Assembly (NCBI RefSeq): GCF_000425585.1
Contig: NZ_AUDS01000008.1
Coordinates: forward strand, 1 to 64,000
DNA: 64,000 bases
From: Terrimonas ferruginea DSM 30193
Lineage (GTDB): Bacteria > Bacteroidota > Bacteroidia > Chitinophagales > Chitinophagaceae
Reading direction: 5' to 3'
In this document: one piece after another, positions 29,259 through 38,489 of the stretch
Position numbering within the stretch: the stretch's first letter is position 1
How the letters are laid out: every line of letters starts with the position of its first letter
Translations under genes and position numbers: made by a program
Notes under the pieces: generated by a model
The model's input: only the letters and a program-made list of their open reading frames with translations
Told to the model about the DNA's origin: nothing
The model's database searches: none

Positions 29259-29266
29259 CAAAGCTA
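29259..29266 (-). promoter_or_regulatory. -7 box TAGCTTTG for the GLPGLI gene
   Basis: Exact TAnnTTTG on the minus strand, 53 bases before the ATG. A TTG 16 bases upstream can be the -33 element. Confidence 0.6.
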
Positions 29267-29353
29267 AGTGCCGGTCTATTCCCAATAAGTTAAGGCACCT
29301 TGGTTTTAGGTTAATAAACGTTAATAATACTACCCCGCTCAAAGGCATTCCTT

Positions 29354-29361
29354 TACTTTTG
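29354..29361 (+). promoter_or_regulatory. -7 box TACTTTTG for the histidine kinase gene
   Basis: Exact TAnnTTTG ending 4 bases before the ATG at 29366, so the transcript would be leaderless or nearly so. Confidence 0.5.
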
Positions 29362-29365
29362 ATAT

Positions 29366-30988
29366 ATGAAAAAAACGGCGTGGTTGCTGGCACTGATCAT
29401 TCCTGCTATCCTTGTGGTGGCGGGCTTCCAGGTCTACTGGCTGGCCGATACATTTCAACGTGAAAAAAAGACGCTTGATATAAAAGTCAATACCGCCTTC
29501 AGCGAAATGACACGCCAGATGCAGGATTCATCGATCCAGGCGAAGATCACCGGCATCATCAAAGACTCCAATCGCGTAGTGGTTCGTGCCACAAAATCTG
29601 CTGCGAGCACCAAGAAAACGCCCGGGCCGGCGGAAGCACGTGCAGCAAGGCTTGCCGCCGCCGTCAGCAAACAACTCCCTGAAGATTCTGTACGCGTGCG
29701 GGTGTCCGGCAATTCGGGTATGATCATCACTTTCCGCAAAACAGCTCAGTCAGATTCGCTGGGCACCGTATTCCCGCTGGATTCCATCAATCCGGATCAC
29801 ATCAAGCGCATCGTAATTACAAGCGGAGGTTCTTCGCCCGAAAACATTTCGCGGGCACTCGACTCTATAAAAAAAAGAACACAACTGAGAGCACTCAGCA
29901 CCGACACTTTACGAAGATTGTTTCGCCGAACCAATACACCTTCGCGTGTACCCGGTAGCGTAACAGTAAGACCGGTTAAGTTTTCCTATCGCGACAGCGG
30001 ATTCAACGGTGCCATCCGTATTGATTCTATTCTGTATGATACACTGCCGCTGAACCTGCTGGTGAACAAATTCAACCACAGGCTGGATTCCATGCAGGCC
30101 CGGGTGCCCTTTTCCATTCTCCATAAAAAGGAGCAGGACAGTACGGCTTATCCCATGATACCATCGTATGAGTTATCCGTTGGCAATACAACTCCCTACT
30201 TATTGAAACGATTGAGTCTGCCGATCGTGTTTTCAGTAGGTCTTGTTACCATCACGCTGCTCTCCTTCTTCCTGCTTTATGCGGGCCTCAAACGGCAGCA
30301 ACGCCTGGCCGCTATCAAACAGGAGTTTATCAGCAACATCACACACGAACTCAAGACGCCGATCGCCACCGTGGGTGTAGCCATCGAAGCATTGCGCAAT
30401 TTCAATGCACTCAACGATCCCGCCCGCACACGCGAATACCTCGATATCTCCCGCAACGAATTGCAACGTCTGTCACTGCTGGTGGATAAAGTCCTCAAGC
30501 TTTCCATGTTTGAGAAAAAAGAAATTGAACTGAGACCCGAGCTTGTCAACCTGCAGGAATTAGTGGAGGAAGTAGCGGAGTCCATGCGTTTGCAACTGGA
30601 AAAACAACAAGCGTCGCTTTCCATCGAAACCAGCGGCGAATGCACCATTACGGGCGACAAACTTCACTTGCAAAGCCTGGTGTTCAACCTGGTGGACAAC
30701 GCACTTAAGTACAGCAGCGAACATCCGCAGATAACCGTTCGTCTTCAGGGTACTGAAAATGACCTGGCCCTTGAAGTGAGTGACAATGGCATCGGCATAC
30801 CACCCGAATACCGGCAAAAAGTATTTGAGAAATTTTTCCGCGTGCCACATGGCGACACACACAATGCCAAAGGCCACGGACTCGGCCTGAGTTATGTGGC
30901 ACAGGTGGTAGCCAAGCACAACGGCACCATCCATATTGAACCGGGGACCGGTGGTGGCACAAGATTCATCATCCATTTCCCAAAATAA
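29366..30988 (+). CDS. Sensor histidine kinase
   Basis: 540 aa. An N-terminal helix (about 5-27), a periplasmic region of about 240 residues with no recognised domain, a second helix (about 278-300), HisKA with SNITHELKTPIATVGVAIEA, and HATPase with LVDNALKYSSEH, DNGIGIPPEYRQKVFEKFFR and HGLGLSYV. No HAMP or PAS was seen. It is followed after 5 bases by its response regulator, so the two form an operon. The signal is unknown. Confidence 0.93.
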   Translation: MKKTAWLLALIIPAILVVAGFQVYWLADTFQREKKTLDIKVNTAFSEMTRQMQDSSIQAKITGIIKDSNRVVVRATKSAASTKKTPGPAEARAARLAAAVSKQLPEDSVRVRVSGNSGMIITFRKTAQSDSLGTVFPLDSINPDHIKRIVITSGGSSPENISRALDSIKKRTQLRALSTDTLRRLFRRTNTPSRVPGSVTVRPVKFSYRDSGFNGAIRIDSILYDTLPLNLLVNKFNHRLDSMQARVPFSILHKKEQDSTAYPMIPSYELSVGNTTPYLLKRLSLPIVFSVGLVTITLLSFFLLYAGLKRQQRLAAIKQEFISNITHELKTPIATVGVAIEALRNFNALNDPARTREYLDISRNELQRLSLLVDKVLKLSMFEKKEIELRPELVNLQELVEEVAESMRLQLEKQQASLSIETSGECTITGDKLHLQSLVFNLVDNALKYSSEHPQITVRLQGTENDLALEVSDNGIGIPPEYRQKVFEKFFRVPHGDTHNAKGHGLGLSYVAQVVAKHNGTIHIEPGTGGGTRFIIHFPK

Positions 30989-30993
30989 AATGC

Positions 30994-31683
30994 ATGGAAC
31001 CGATCAGAATATTTTATGTGGAAGACGAAGTGTTTCTGGGCAAAATTGTCAAGGAAAGCCTGGAAAGCCGCGGGTTTGAAGTGGTAATGGAAGCCGATGG
31101 CGGACGGGCAATGGAGGTGTTTGCCGGCAGCCGGGCCGATATCTGCGTGCTCGATATCATGCTGCCCAACAAAGATGGCTTCGCCATTGCAGATGAAATA
31201 CGTCAGCTCAATGAAGACATTCCCATCATTTTCCTGACGGCAAAGACGCAAACAGAAGATGTGATAAAAGGATTTTCTGTCGGTGGCAACGATTATATCC
31301 GCAAGCCCTTCAGCGTGGAAGAACTGATCGTACGCATACAGCATGCTTTACGCCGGCGCGTAGATGCACCCGCGCAAACCTCTTCCGATTCGGTCGCTAT
31401 CGGGAAATTTCATTTTCACCTCAACCGGCAGGTACTTTCCAACAATACGGCAGAACGAAAACTTTCCTATCGCGAAAGCGAATTGTTACGCTTGCTGTAC
31501 GAACACCGCGACCGCGTGATCGACCGCCGCGACGTACTCAATCTGCTTTGGGGCAACGACTCCTTTTTCAACAGCCGCAACCTGGATGTATACATCACCA
31601 AACTGCGCAGTTACCTGCGGGAAGACCCCAGCCTCGAGATCATTACCATAAAAGGAATCGGCTATCGCTTTGTAACCGGTTAG
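30994..31683 (+). CDS. OmpR/PhoB-type response regulator
   Basis: 229 aa. Receiver domain with FYVEDEVFLGKIV (acidic pocket), phospho-acceptor CVLDIMLPNKDG and the conserved Lys in RKPFSVEELIVRI; C-terminal winged helix (about 130-228) ending in LRSYLREDPSLEIITIKGIG and YRF. Partner of the kinase at 29366. Confidence 0.95.
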   Translation: MEPIRIFYVEDEVFLGKIVKESLESRGFEVVMEADGGRAMEVFAGSRADICVLDIMLPNKDGFAIADEIRQLNEDIPIIFLTAKTQTEDVIKGFSVGGNDYIRKPFSVEELIVRIQHALRRRVDAPAQTSSDSVAIGKFHFHLNRQVLSNNTAERKLSYRESELLRLLYEHRDRVIDRRDVLNLLWGNDSFFNSRNLDVYITKLRSYLREDPSLEIITIKGIGYRFVTG

Positions 31684-31789
31684 CGGATACTGAAACTCAG
31701 CACTTGCTTTAGACCGTTGCTTTTGTATCTTTAAAACATGGCAAACAGTGCCGGCACCTAAGCGACCGCTAAACTAAAACAACCTGCTA

Positions 31790-32404
31790 ATGTCTTCCAA
31801 CAAACTGTTATACGGTATTTTTATACTGGTGGTCGCCTGGTTTGCCTTAATAGCGCAATGGATTATCACCATATTCGGGCTTGTTGACTTTCTCAGTTTC
31901 TTTACGGTGCAAAGTAATCTGATGGTGGCCGTCTGCCTTAGTTTTTCACTTTTACTGCCACGTTCAAAGCCCGGCATTTTCTTCGCAAAAAGCAGCGTGC
32001 AGTCGGCAATCGCCTTATATATATTTATTGTCGGGCTTGTTTATAATACACTGCTCCGGGGCCTTGCAGACTATACAGGGCTTCAATGGGTCCTGGATAA
32101 CCTGCTGCATGTGGCGGTGCCGATCTTGTTTGTCATCTATTGGTTTCTGTTCACGCCGCGCACCTTTTTCCGGTGGAGCCAATGCTTGTACTGGCTGATA
32201 TACCCTTTCTTTTATACACTTTATTCGATGATAAGAGGTTCCATTGTGCATTGGTACCCTTATCCTTTCCTCAATGTGGATACGCTTGGCTATGCACAGG
32301 TATTCATCAATATGTTTTTTATATTGGGGGCATTCAGTATAGCCGGGCTGATCATCATTGCCATCAACCGTTCGGCCGGAAAAGGCCGGATTATTTCCAA
32401 TTGA
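31790..32404 (+). CDS. Pr6Pr family membrane protein
   Basis: 204 aa with six hydrophobic segments; the loop NLLHVAVPILFVIYWFLFTPR and the segment YPFFYTLYSMIRG...YPYPFLNV fit the Pr6Pr (six-helix) membrane family. Function unknown. TATCTTTA at 31726-31733 is a near-consensus -7 box. It is likely monocistronic. Confidence 0.85.
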   Translation: MSSNKLLYGIFILVVAWFALIAQWIITIFGLVDFLSFFTVQSNLMVAVCLSFSLLLPRSKPGIFFAKSSVQSAIALYIFIVGLVYNTLLRGLADYTGLQWVLDNLLHVAVPILFVIYWFLFTPRTFFRWSQCLYWLIYPFFYTLYSMIRGSIVHWYPYPFLNVDTLGYAQVFINMFFILGAFSIAGLIIIAINRSAGKGRIISN

Positions 32405-32440
32405 ATTAATACCAGGCTGATGCTGCAATAGCATAAAAGC

Positions 32441-32448
32441 TATCTTTG
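32441..32448 (+). promoter_or_regulatory. -7-like box TATCTTTG before the 32453 gene
   Basis: Exact TAnnTTTG, but only 4 bases before the ATG and without a good -33 match. Either the mRNA is leaderless or the match is chance. Confidence 0.3.
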
Positions 32449-32452
32449 GGTA

Positions 32453-32746
32453 ATGAAGCGCAAGACCTTCCGCAATACCGTATTTCTTTTTATCGTTGGC
32501 GTCATTCTGGCGTCCTTTATTACAAGGCCGGGGCTTAACGATTTCACTGCTTACCTGGAAAAAAGCGGCCAGCTAAAAAGTCCGCCCTCGATCGAACATA
32601 GTAGCAGTGGCCTGTATTCCACCTTCACCGTTACTTATTTTGAGCCTGTTGCCGATACTGTCGCCGGTGGCGGGAGCAAGATCGTAGCCGTGCCCGCACG
32701 CAAAGAAAGTTATATCGGATTCCTGGGACGATTCTGGAAACAATGA
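32453..32746 (+). CDS. Small membrane-anchored protein of unknown function
   Basis: 97 aa with an N-terminal hydrophobic helix (NTVFLFIVGVILASFIT), then a short exported part with GLNDFTAYLEKSGQ, FTVTYFEPV and a final ESYIGFLGRFWK. The pattern is reminiscent of DUF4359-like proteins, but I cannot confirm this. Its stop overlaps the nagA start (ATGA), so the two are translationally coupled. Confidence 0.7.
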   Translation: MKRKTFRNTVFLFIVGVILASFITRPGLNDFTAYLEKSGQLKSPPSIEHSSSGLYSTFTVTYFEPVADTVAGGGSKIVAVPARKESYIGFLGRFWKQ

Positions 32747-33852
32747 GCAACAGACAGGTTTATATTCCTGGTCAACTCTTTACCGGCGACAACTGGTTGA
32801 GCGGTCATGCCGTGGTTACAACCGGCACTGAAATAACTGCCGTCATTCCCGCAAACCTTCTTCCTGACGATGCAGTTGTGACAAAACTGCCGGATATTTC
32901 CATGGTGCCCGCCTTTATCGATGTGCAGCTTTATGGTGCATCAAAACGATTACTATCTGCTTACCCGGATACAGAAAGTCTTTCCCTATTGAATGAAAGC
33001 AACCGCCGTGGTGGCACGGCATTATGTCTTCCTACCATCGCCACCAATACACAGGAGGTTTGCCTGAAAGCGATCGATGCGGTGAAAGCCTACCATGCTG
33101 CAGGCGGAGAGGGCATTTACGGTCTTCATCTTGAAGGTCCGTGGCTGCATCCCTTGCGCAGGGGTGCGCATATTGAATCGCTCATTCATCCGCCAACAGA
33201 AGATGAAGTTGCCCGCCTGCTTGATTATGGCGCTGAGGTGATCAAAATGATCACGCTGGCACCGGAAGTTTGCACGGAGCCTATTATCCGGCGTTTGCTC
33301 GACGCAGGCATCGTTCTTTCTGCCGGACACAGCAACGCTACTTATGCCGAGGCTGTCAACGGTTTCAGCCAGGGCATCAGCGCTGTCACGCATTTATTCA
33401 ATGCCATGAGTCCGCTTCATCACCGGGAACCCGGATTGGCGGGCGCCGCAATGGACGACAAACGGATCATGTCGGGCATCATTCCCGATGGTTATCATGT
33501 GGATTATGCCGCAGTGCGTATTGCCAAAGCTGCAATGGGCGAACGGCTCTTTGCGATCACGGATGCCGTTACCGAAACGGATCAGGGACCTTATCAACAT
33601 ACACCTGCGGGCGATAAATATGAAGCGGCAGGTATTCTCAGCGGTTCTGCCCTCACCATGGAAAAATGTCTGCACAACCTGGTAACGCATGTACACCTCG
33701 CTGAGAGCGAAGCGCTGCGTATGTGTTCATTGTATCCTGCGCGCGTACTGCGGCTTGATTATAAACTCGGCAAAATTGAACCGGGCTATAAAGCGTGTTT
33801 TACTTTATTGGATAAGGCGCTGCATGTGAAGGAAGTGATCGGCTTTGCCTGA
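32743..33852 (+). CDS. nagA: N-acetylglucosamine-6-phosphate deacetylase
   Basis: 369 aa amidohydrolase-fold enzyme that deacetylates GlcNAc-6-phosphate to glucosamine-6-phosphate in amino-sugar recycling. Seen: VPAFIDVQLYG (the Q-x-Y/N variant found in single-metal NagA such as that of E. coli, instead of HxH), the metal-binding GLHLEGPWLHP, LSAGHSNATYAE, THLFNAMSPLHHREPG, and the catalytic Asp in AITDAVTETD. It overlaps the preceding small gene by 4 bases and ends directly against the convergent reductase gene (no gap). Confidence 0.93.
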   Translation: MSNRQVYIPGQLFTGDNWLSGHAVVTTGTEITAVIPANLLPDDAVVTKLPDISMVPAFIDVQLYGASKRLLSAYPDTESLSLLNESNRRGGTALCLPTIATNTQEVCLKAIDAVKAYHAAGGEGIYGLHLEGPWLHPLRRGAHIESLIHPPTEDEVARLLDYGAEVIKMITLAPEVCTEPIIRRLLDAGIVLSAGHSNATYAEAVNGFSQGISAVTHLFNAMSPLHHREPGLAGAAMDDKRIMSGIIPDGYHVDYAAVRIAKAAMGERLFAITDAVTETDQGPYQHTPAGDKYEAAGILSGSALTMEKCLHNLVTHVHLAESEALRMCSLYPARVLRLDYKLGKIEPGYKACFTLLDKALHVKEVIGFA

Positions 33853-34410
33853 TTATCTGGTATAATGAAGCGCTATACACCCTGATTTGAGCGTTTTCGA
33901 CTCAGCAAGTTTCAATGGTAACTTTTCCGGCAGGCTCACATTGTCGAACAACCGTCTGCCTTCCCCCACGATCAGTGGCTGCACCATAATACGGTACTCA
34001 TCGATCAGGTCAAGCTCCATCAGTTGCGAAGGGAGATCGACTCCGCCGAGCAGCATGTCTCCACCTTCTTCCTCTTTAAGTTTAAGTATCGCTTCCCACA
34101 GGTCGGTATTAATAATGTTTGTTTTCGGATCGTCTGCTTTCTCCAGCGTACGCGAAAACACAATGATTTTTTTAACGGAAATAAATGCTTCCGCAAACTC
34201 GCTCATTGAGTCGGCGGGGCCGGTATGATTTTTTGCCACATCGGGCCAGAACGGGACCATCAGCTCATAGGTCTTGCGTCCGTAAACAAACACATCCACT
34301 TCGCGCAGCAGATCCGCGAAATAGGTATGTACATCTTCACCGGCCATTCCTTTGGTGTGATCACAACAGCCATCGAGGGTAATATTTATCGAATAGATTA
34401 GCTTCCGCAT
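33853..34410 (-). CDS. RibD C-terminal / dihydrofolate-reductase-like protein
   Basis: 185 aa. Opens RKLIYSINITLDGCCDH, then YGRKTYELMVPFWPD and GGDMLLGGVDLPSQLMELDLIDEYRIMVQPLIVGEG, all typical of the stand-alone RibD_C/DHFR-like family. It is a probable NADPH-dependent reductase of unknown substrate. It converges with nagA with no intergenic space. Confidence 0.9.
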   Translation of the reverse strand: MRKLIYSINITLDGCCDHTKGMAGEDVHTYFADLLREVDVFVYGRKTYELMVPFWPDVAKNHTGPADSMSEFAEAFISVKKIIVFSRTLEKADDPKTNIINTDLWEAILKLKEEEGGDMLLGGVDLPSQLMELDLIDEYRIMVQPLIVGEGRRLFDNVSLPEKLPLKLAESKTLKSGCIALHYTR

Positions 34411-34469
34411 ACGAAATGATTTATTGTTCCTTCCAAATTAATCCGCTCTTGTATTCCGGCAAAAAGAAA

Positions 34470-34504
34470 AGAGGCCGACCCGGAAATTATCCGGACCAAC
34501 CTCT
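34470..34504 (-). terminator. Intrinsic terminator after the beta-helix gene
   Basis: Arms AGAGGCCGACCCGG (34470-34483) and CCGGACCAACCTCT (34491-34504), 7-base loop, with a T-rich run on the minus strand at 34461-34470. It is about 140 bases after the stop at 34643. Confidence 0.7.
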
Positions 34505-34509
34505 TTCCC

Positions 34510-34641
34510 TTCGAGAGCCTCAGGACCCGAATATTCGGGACCACCCTTCGGGAGCCTCAGGGAACACCCTTCGAGAACCTCAGGAGCGCCTTCGGGAGCC
34601 TCAGGGCCCGAAGATTCGGGCCACCATTCGAGAACCTCAGG
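34510..34641. repeat. Five copies of TTCGRGARCCTCAGG with CCCGAA..TTCGGG hairpins
   Basis: Copies start at 34510, 34547, 34570, 34591 and 34627. Between them lie CCCGAATATTCGGG and GGCCCGAAGATTCGGGCC. This is a cluster of extragenic palindromes between the beta-helix gene and its terminator; related forms are at 2889 and about 56064. Confidence 0.85.
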
Positions 34642-34642
34642 G

Positions 34643-36457
34643 TCAATTTCTCAGCGGCACCGTTGTCTCGATACCCTGACCAAGCACACGTACATATACA
34701 TAGCCGCGTGCGCCGATGGCAGGAACGGTTACTTCGGCCCGGTTGCGTCCCTGTACAGCCGTGGCATTGTACTGTCCGAGGAACTGACCTGTGGCCGAGT
34801 AGAAACGGAATTGAACCTGTTGTGCCACAGGACTATTAAATTCCGCAGTTACTTTCCTTGACGCCGGAATTTCGGTTGGATACAATTTAAATCTATTCAA
34901 AGGAGGCAGCTTCACTTCTATCACCTGAGAGTACTCAAAACGGCCGAGCGCGTCAACCATACGAAGACGGTAGAAGACCGAACCATTTTGCCAGTTGGGA
35001 CTTGCATCTTCGTAAGTATAAGAGCGCGGGGTATTGCTATTGCCCGATGCCGCCACGGTACCGATGGTACTGAATGTTGTGGCATCGATGCTGCTTTGCA
35101 CTTCAAAACTGCTGCTGAACAATTCCGCCGAAGTTGACCAATTGAGCAACGATGTCTGGCTCTGCGTCAGCGCCGCGGTAAAATTCAGTAGTTGAATGGG
35201 TGAAGGGATGTACGTATTGTAGGTAATAAGACCAAGCGTAGCGTTATCGGTTTTATGGAAAATAGTGGCCTCCACGCCTGTTGCATCACCTACGCCCCAA
35301 TAGTTGTTTTGTGCCATGATCGGATCAGATGAATTGTTGTACACACTGATGCCGGGCGTGGTATTGTTGGTATTGCCGATGAAATAGTTTTTGCCATCAT
35401 CGGTTGTATCGGCATTATTGAGGTTACCGAGATTAGGCTGAGGACCGGTGAGTGTGGCGCCGGAGCCTACGATGGTAATACCCCACAGGTTATTCTTGAA
35501 GATATTGCCCGTGATGATTGTGTTCTGTTTGCTGCTGGCGCTGCCGCCGCTCAGGCTGATACCGCTACCGCCTGTGTTGGAGTTGCCTTCGATATTATTT
35601 CCATCAATAACATTGTAGCTGACCAGCGCGTTAACGTTGGCACCACCATTCAGGAACACACCGTAGCGGTTGCCGCGGATCAGGTTGTTGGATATAACAG
35701 CGTAAGTATTTCCCAAAGGAAGAAAGCCAATGCCACCTGTCATAACGGAGCCGGCATCGAGGATCTGGCAGTTAAGAATCTTAACCGTGTCGTCACCGGC
35801 GCTGGTAGCACCAAGGTTGATCTGCGGAACGTTCTGCCCAGCCGTACCATTCCCCCGGAATGTACAACCGATCATTTTCGGCGCATTGAAGATGTTGGCA
35901 CCACCCTGGATCGCCGCACGTTTGTTATCGATAAAACGGCTGTTGGTGATCATGGGGCTGGAGCGGAAAAGCGCTATTGCGCCATTGCCGAAAGAAGTAG
36001 AACTGCTGTTGTTGTTATAGCGGAACGTACAGTCGTCGATCCTGATGTGTGAATCGGACAGGCGGCACGATACGGCATATTCGAACGTCAGTTTTTTAAG
36101 CGACGTGTTGTTGCTGGTGTCGATACGCATCCCTAAAAATCCGGTCGCAGGATCCTGCGCGGTGAACGTAACACCGGTGGGCGGATTCACGATGAGCGTT
36201 GCGCCACCTCTGACCCACAAAAAAGTGTTGGGTGCAAACCGCACGTTGGCATTTTGTGCAATGTTGAGAATATCCGTCTTGCGGATCTCAACGGTGTCGT
36301 TGATGATGTAATCGGTACCGTTGAAGGTAACAATGCCTCCAGAAAGACTAACAAGATCCGTGAGGGTAAGTGTAACACCTGTACCAGGCGTTACAAAGTT
36401 TGCTTTGCTTTGAAGCAGAAAGGAAAAAAGAAAAAGGCAGAGTAAAGTTTTTCTCAT
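34643..36457 (-). CDS. Secreted right-handed beta-helix protein with C-terminal sorting-like domain
   Basis: 604 aa from the ATG at 36457 (MRKTLLCLFLFSFLLQSKA signal peptide); the frame is open further upstream but that part does not look coding. Residues about 90-400 carry beta-helix rungs with many Asn/Gly turns (NSRFIDNKRAAIQGGANIF, NNLIRGNRYGVFLNGG). The C-terminal 180 residues have the FEVQSSIDATTFSTIGTVAA / YRLRMVDALGRFEYS module followed by a type-A-sorting-like end (FKLYPTEIPASRKVTAEF), as in type IX secretion substrates. It probably binds or cleaves a polysaccharide at the cell surface; no catalytic motif was recognised. Confidence 0.85.
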   Translation of the reverse strand: MRKTLLCLFLFSFLLQSKANFVTPGTGVTLTLTDLVSLSGGIVTFNGTDYIINDTVEIRKTDILNIAQNANVRFAPNTFLWVRGGATLIVNPPTGVTFTAQDPATGFLGMRIDTSNNTSLKKLTFEYAVSCRLSDSHIRIDDCTFRYNNNSSSTSFGNGAIALFRSSPMITNSRFIDNKRAAIQGGANIFNAPKMIGCTFRGNGTAGQNVPQINLGATSAGDDTVKILNCQILDAGSVMTGGIGFLPLGNTYAVISNNLIRGNRYGVFLNGGANVNALVSYNVIDGNNIEGNSNTGGSGISLSGGSASSKQNTIITGNIFKNNLWGITIVGSGATLTGPQPNLGNLNNADTTDDGKNYFIGNTNNTTPGISVYNNSSDPIMAQNNYWGVGDATGVEATIFHKTDNATLGLITYNTYIPSPIQLLNFTAALTQSQTSLLNWSTSAELFSSSFEVQSSIDATTFSTIGTVAASGNSNTPRSYTYEDASPNWQNGSVFYRLRMVDALGRFEYSQVIEVKLPPLNRFKLYPTEIPASRKVTAEFNSPVAQQVQFRFYSATGQFLGQYNATAVQGRNRAEVTVPAIGARGYVYVRVLGQGIETTVPLRN

Positions 36458-36615
36458 AATAACGATGATTTTGACAGACAAAAAAAGATTACCCGGACCT
36501 GGCCGGCCTCCGGTATGGACAATAGATGACGGCTTCATCCGAATGCGTGATGAAGATACAGAATCACCTCAACTCTGAATGAGTACAATAAACACAATAC
36601 AAGTGCTTGTATGTC

Positions 36616-37536
36616 TTACATCGTTTTACAAATAACCCAAAGGCTTATTGCCGCAATAAAAATCCATACCGACGTGCCCATCAGCAACGGCCGCCAACCC
36701 GCTCTGCGCAAGAGTTTTGGCGTAAGCGAAGCGCCTACCCAAAACAATGTAACAACCAACAACCGGTGACACACCGCTACAATGTCTTTGGTAAAAAAAT
36801 CAGGCAGCGGCAGCCAGGCGTTTAACAAAACCGCAACCGCAAAAACCAGCATAAACCATGGCACGCGTAAACTTTTGAGGGTGCGGTGTTTTATCCAACC
36901 TATGCCAGCCGTCAACGGGATGATCCACAATGCACGTATCAGTTTAACGGTTGTCGCTATCTGCAAAGCAACCATTCCATACTTCTGTGCGGCGCCCGCA
37001 ACAGAACTCGTATCGTGTATGGCAATAGCTGCCCAGAAACCAAACTGCTCCTGCGTCAATGATAACAGTTGTCCTATCCAGGGAAAAACCACCAGTGCTA
37101 TTGCGTTCAAAATAAACACCGTGATCAGGGCAACGGCGATCTCCTCTTCACGCGCTTTAATAACCGGCGCCGTGGCCGCTATAGCGCTTCCCCCACAAAT
37201 AGCCGTGCCTACAGCAACCAACGCCGTTGTACGTTTTGGAAGATGAAACAGACGTCCGGCAAACCATCCGGCTGCCAATGTCACCACTACTGATCCTGCA
37301 GCCAGCCACCAGCCTGCTGCTCCGGCTTGCAAGGCAGCCGTAACCGGCACACCGAAACCAAGACCCGCAACAGATATCTGCAAAAGCAAACGCGTGATCC
37401 CGGCACTGTGCTGTTCAAAAGGATGGCCCGCAATTGAAACAATGAAAATACCCGCGAGCAAAGCAACCGGTGCAGACACGAAAGGAAAAAGACAACAAAG
37501 CAAACCTGCGGTAAAAAGAAAATGGTTCCGTTTCAT
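36616..37536 (-). CDS. YeiH-family putative sulfate/sulfonate-type exporter
   Basis: 306 aa from the ATG at 37536 with nine to ten hydrophobic segments. Conserved motifs of the YeiH/YadS family (UPF0324) seen: GITRLLLQISVAGLGFG, GTAICGGSAIAATAPVI, AIHDTSSVAGAAQKYG and LFWVGASLTPKLLRRAGWRP. The E. coli homologue is next to the LysR regulator gene yeiE, and here a LysR gene also lies directly upstream on the same strand (56 bases). The transported substrate is uncertain. Confidence 0.9.
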   Translation of the reverse strand: MKRNHFLFTAGLLCCLFPFVSAPVALLAGIFIVSIAGHPFEQHSAGITRLLLQISVAGLGFGVPVTAALQAGAAGWWLAAGSVVVTLAAGWFAGRLFHLPKRTTALVAVGTAICGGSAIAATAPVIKAREEEIAVALITVFILNAIALVVFPWIGQLLSLTQEQFGFWAAIAIHDTSSVAGAAQKYGMVALQIATTVKLIRALWIIPLTAGIGWIKHRTLKSLRVPWFMLVFAVAVLLNAWLPLPDFFTKDIVAVCHRLLVVTLFWVGASLTPKLLRRAGWRPLLMGTSVWIFIAAISLWVICKTM

Positions 37537-37552
37537 GTTGCAAAATTGCAAC
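37537..37552. promoter_or_regulatory. Dyad GTTGCAA-AA-TTGCAAC at the yeiH-like start
   Basis: 7-bp arms, 2-base spacer, directly before the ATG. It overlaps CAATTTTG, a near-consensus -7 box on the minus strand. It is a candidate operator. The half site GCAAC/GTTGC is shared with the dyad at 56592 in the merC promoter. Confidence 0.5.
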
Positions 37553-37592
37553 GACCCTGCCGCATAGCCCTATACACATTTGTTATGCGTGA

Positions 37593-38489
37593 TCACTTTC
37601 TGTTATAACGTTTGCGGATAAACTGAAGTAGTGTGGCAGACAAACCGGAAGGCTTGCCCTGGAGGTGAACAAAATAGAAAGTACGTGGGACAGACCATCC
37701 TTTCACCGGAATGATCCGGAATTCTTTCCCGGCCAGTTCCGGCTGCAAAGCTGCTACCGGCACGATGCCGAGGCAATTGGTATGACGCAGAAAAGATTTA
37801 ATACCTTCCGTACTGCCGATATGCATTACAAGGTTCATGTTGTCGAGCCGCATATCATGCGATGCCAGTGCATGCTCCACCACTTCCAGGCTACCGGAGC
37901 CACGTTCCCGCAACACCAATGGCAAAGCGGCCAGTTGTTTCAGCGACAGGGAAACCTGTTTGGCCAAAGGTTGTTGTGTATGCGCAACGACTACCAGTTC
38001 ATCTTCCCGGAAAGCTGTGTACCGGAGTTGGGTGTTTCTTGTTTTGCCTTCTACAAAACCGAGCTCGATCTTTTTATCTAGCAGTGCGGCTTCTATTTGT
38101 TGCGTATTGCCGTTGAGTAACGAAAGCTTTACATCGGGATAAGCCTGATAAAATCCGGCAAGCATCGAGGGCAACACGTATTGCCCGATCGTGGTGCTGG
38201 CGCCGAGTTGCAGGGCGCCGGCAAAGCGCTGACGAAGCTGGTTGATATCGAAATCGATCTGTTTGTAGATGTCAGACACGCGTCCCGCATGTGCGAGCAG
38301 AATATCGCCTGCCTGCGTAAGTTGAACGCGGTTGGCTTTGCGTTCAAATAAACTAACGCCCAGTTCTTCTTCCAGTTCGCGGATATGCCGGGTAACGGCA
38401 GGCTGTGTGATGAAAAGTTCTGCTGCGGCTTTGGTAAAGCTGAGATGAGCGGCTACGGCCTGAAACACTTTTAAACGGAAATCGCGCAT
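37593..38489 (-). CDS. LysR-family transcriptional regulator
   Basis: 298 aa from the ATG at 38489 (MRDFRLKVFQAVAAHLSFTK). N-terminal winged HTH with AAAELFITQPAVTRHIRELEE, then the two-lobed effector domain with ASTTIGQYVLPSMLAGF. In-frame residues upstream of 38489 are read from an extragenic repeat and are not part of the protein. It likely controls the adjacent yeiH-like gene. Similarity to YeiE/CysB-type regulators is suggested by the neighbourhood only. Confidence 0.93.
   Translation of the reverse strand: MRDFRLKVFQAVAAHLSFTKAAAELFITQPAVTRHIRELEEELGVSLFERKANRVQLTQAGDILLAHAGRVSDIYKQIDFDINQLRQRFAGALQLGASTTIGQYVLPSMLAGFYQAYPDVKLSLLNGNTQQIEAALLDKKIELGFVEGKTRNTQLRYTAFREDELVVVAHTQQPLAKQVSLSLKQLAALPLVLRERGSGSLEVVEHALASHDMRLDNMNLVMHIGSTEGIKSFLRHTNCLGIVPVAALQPELAGKEFRIIPVKGWSVPRTFYFVHLQGKPSGLSATLLQFIRKRYNRK

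Noticed and set aside
32743-33852. NagA considered inactive because HxH is missing
   Set aside because: E. coli-type NagA also lacks HxH and uses a single metal; the Glu, His and Asp residues needed are present.
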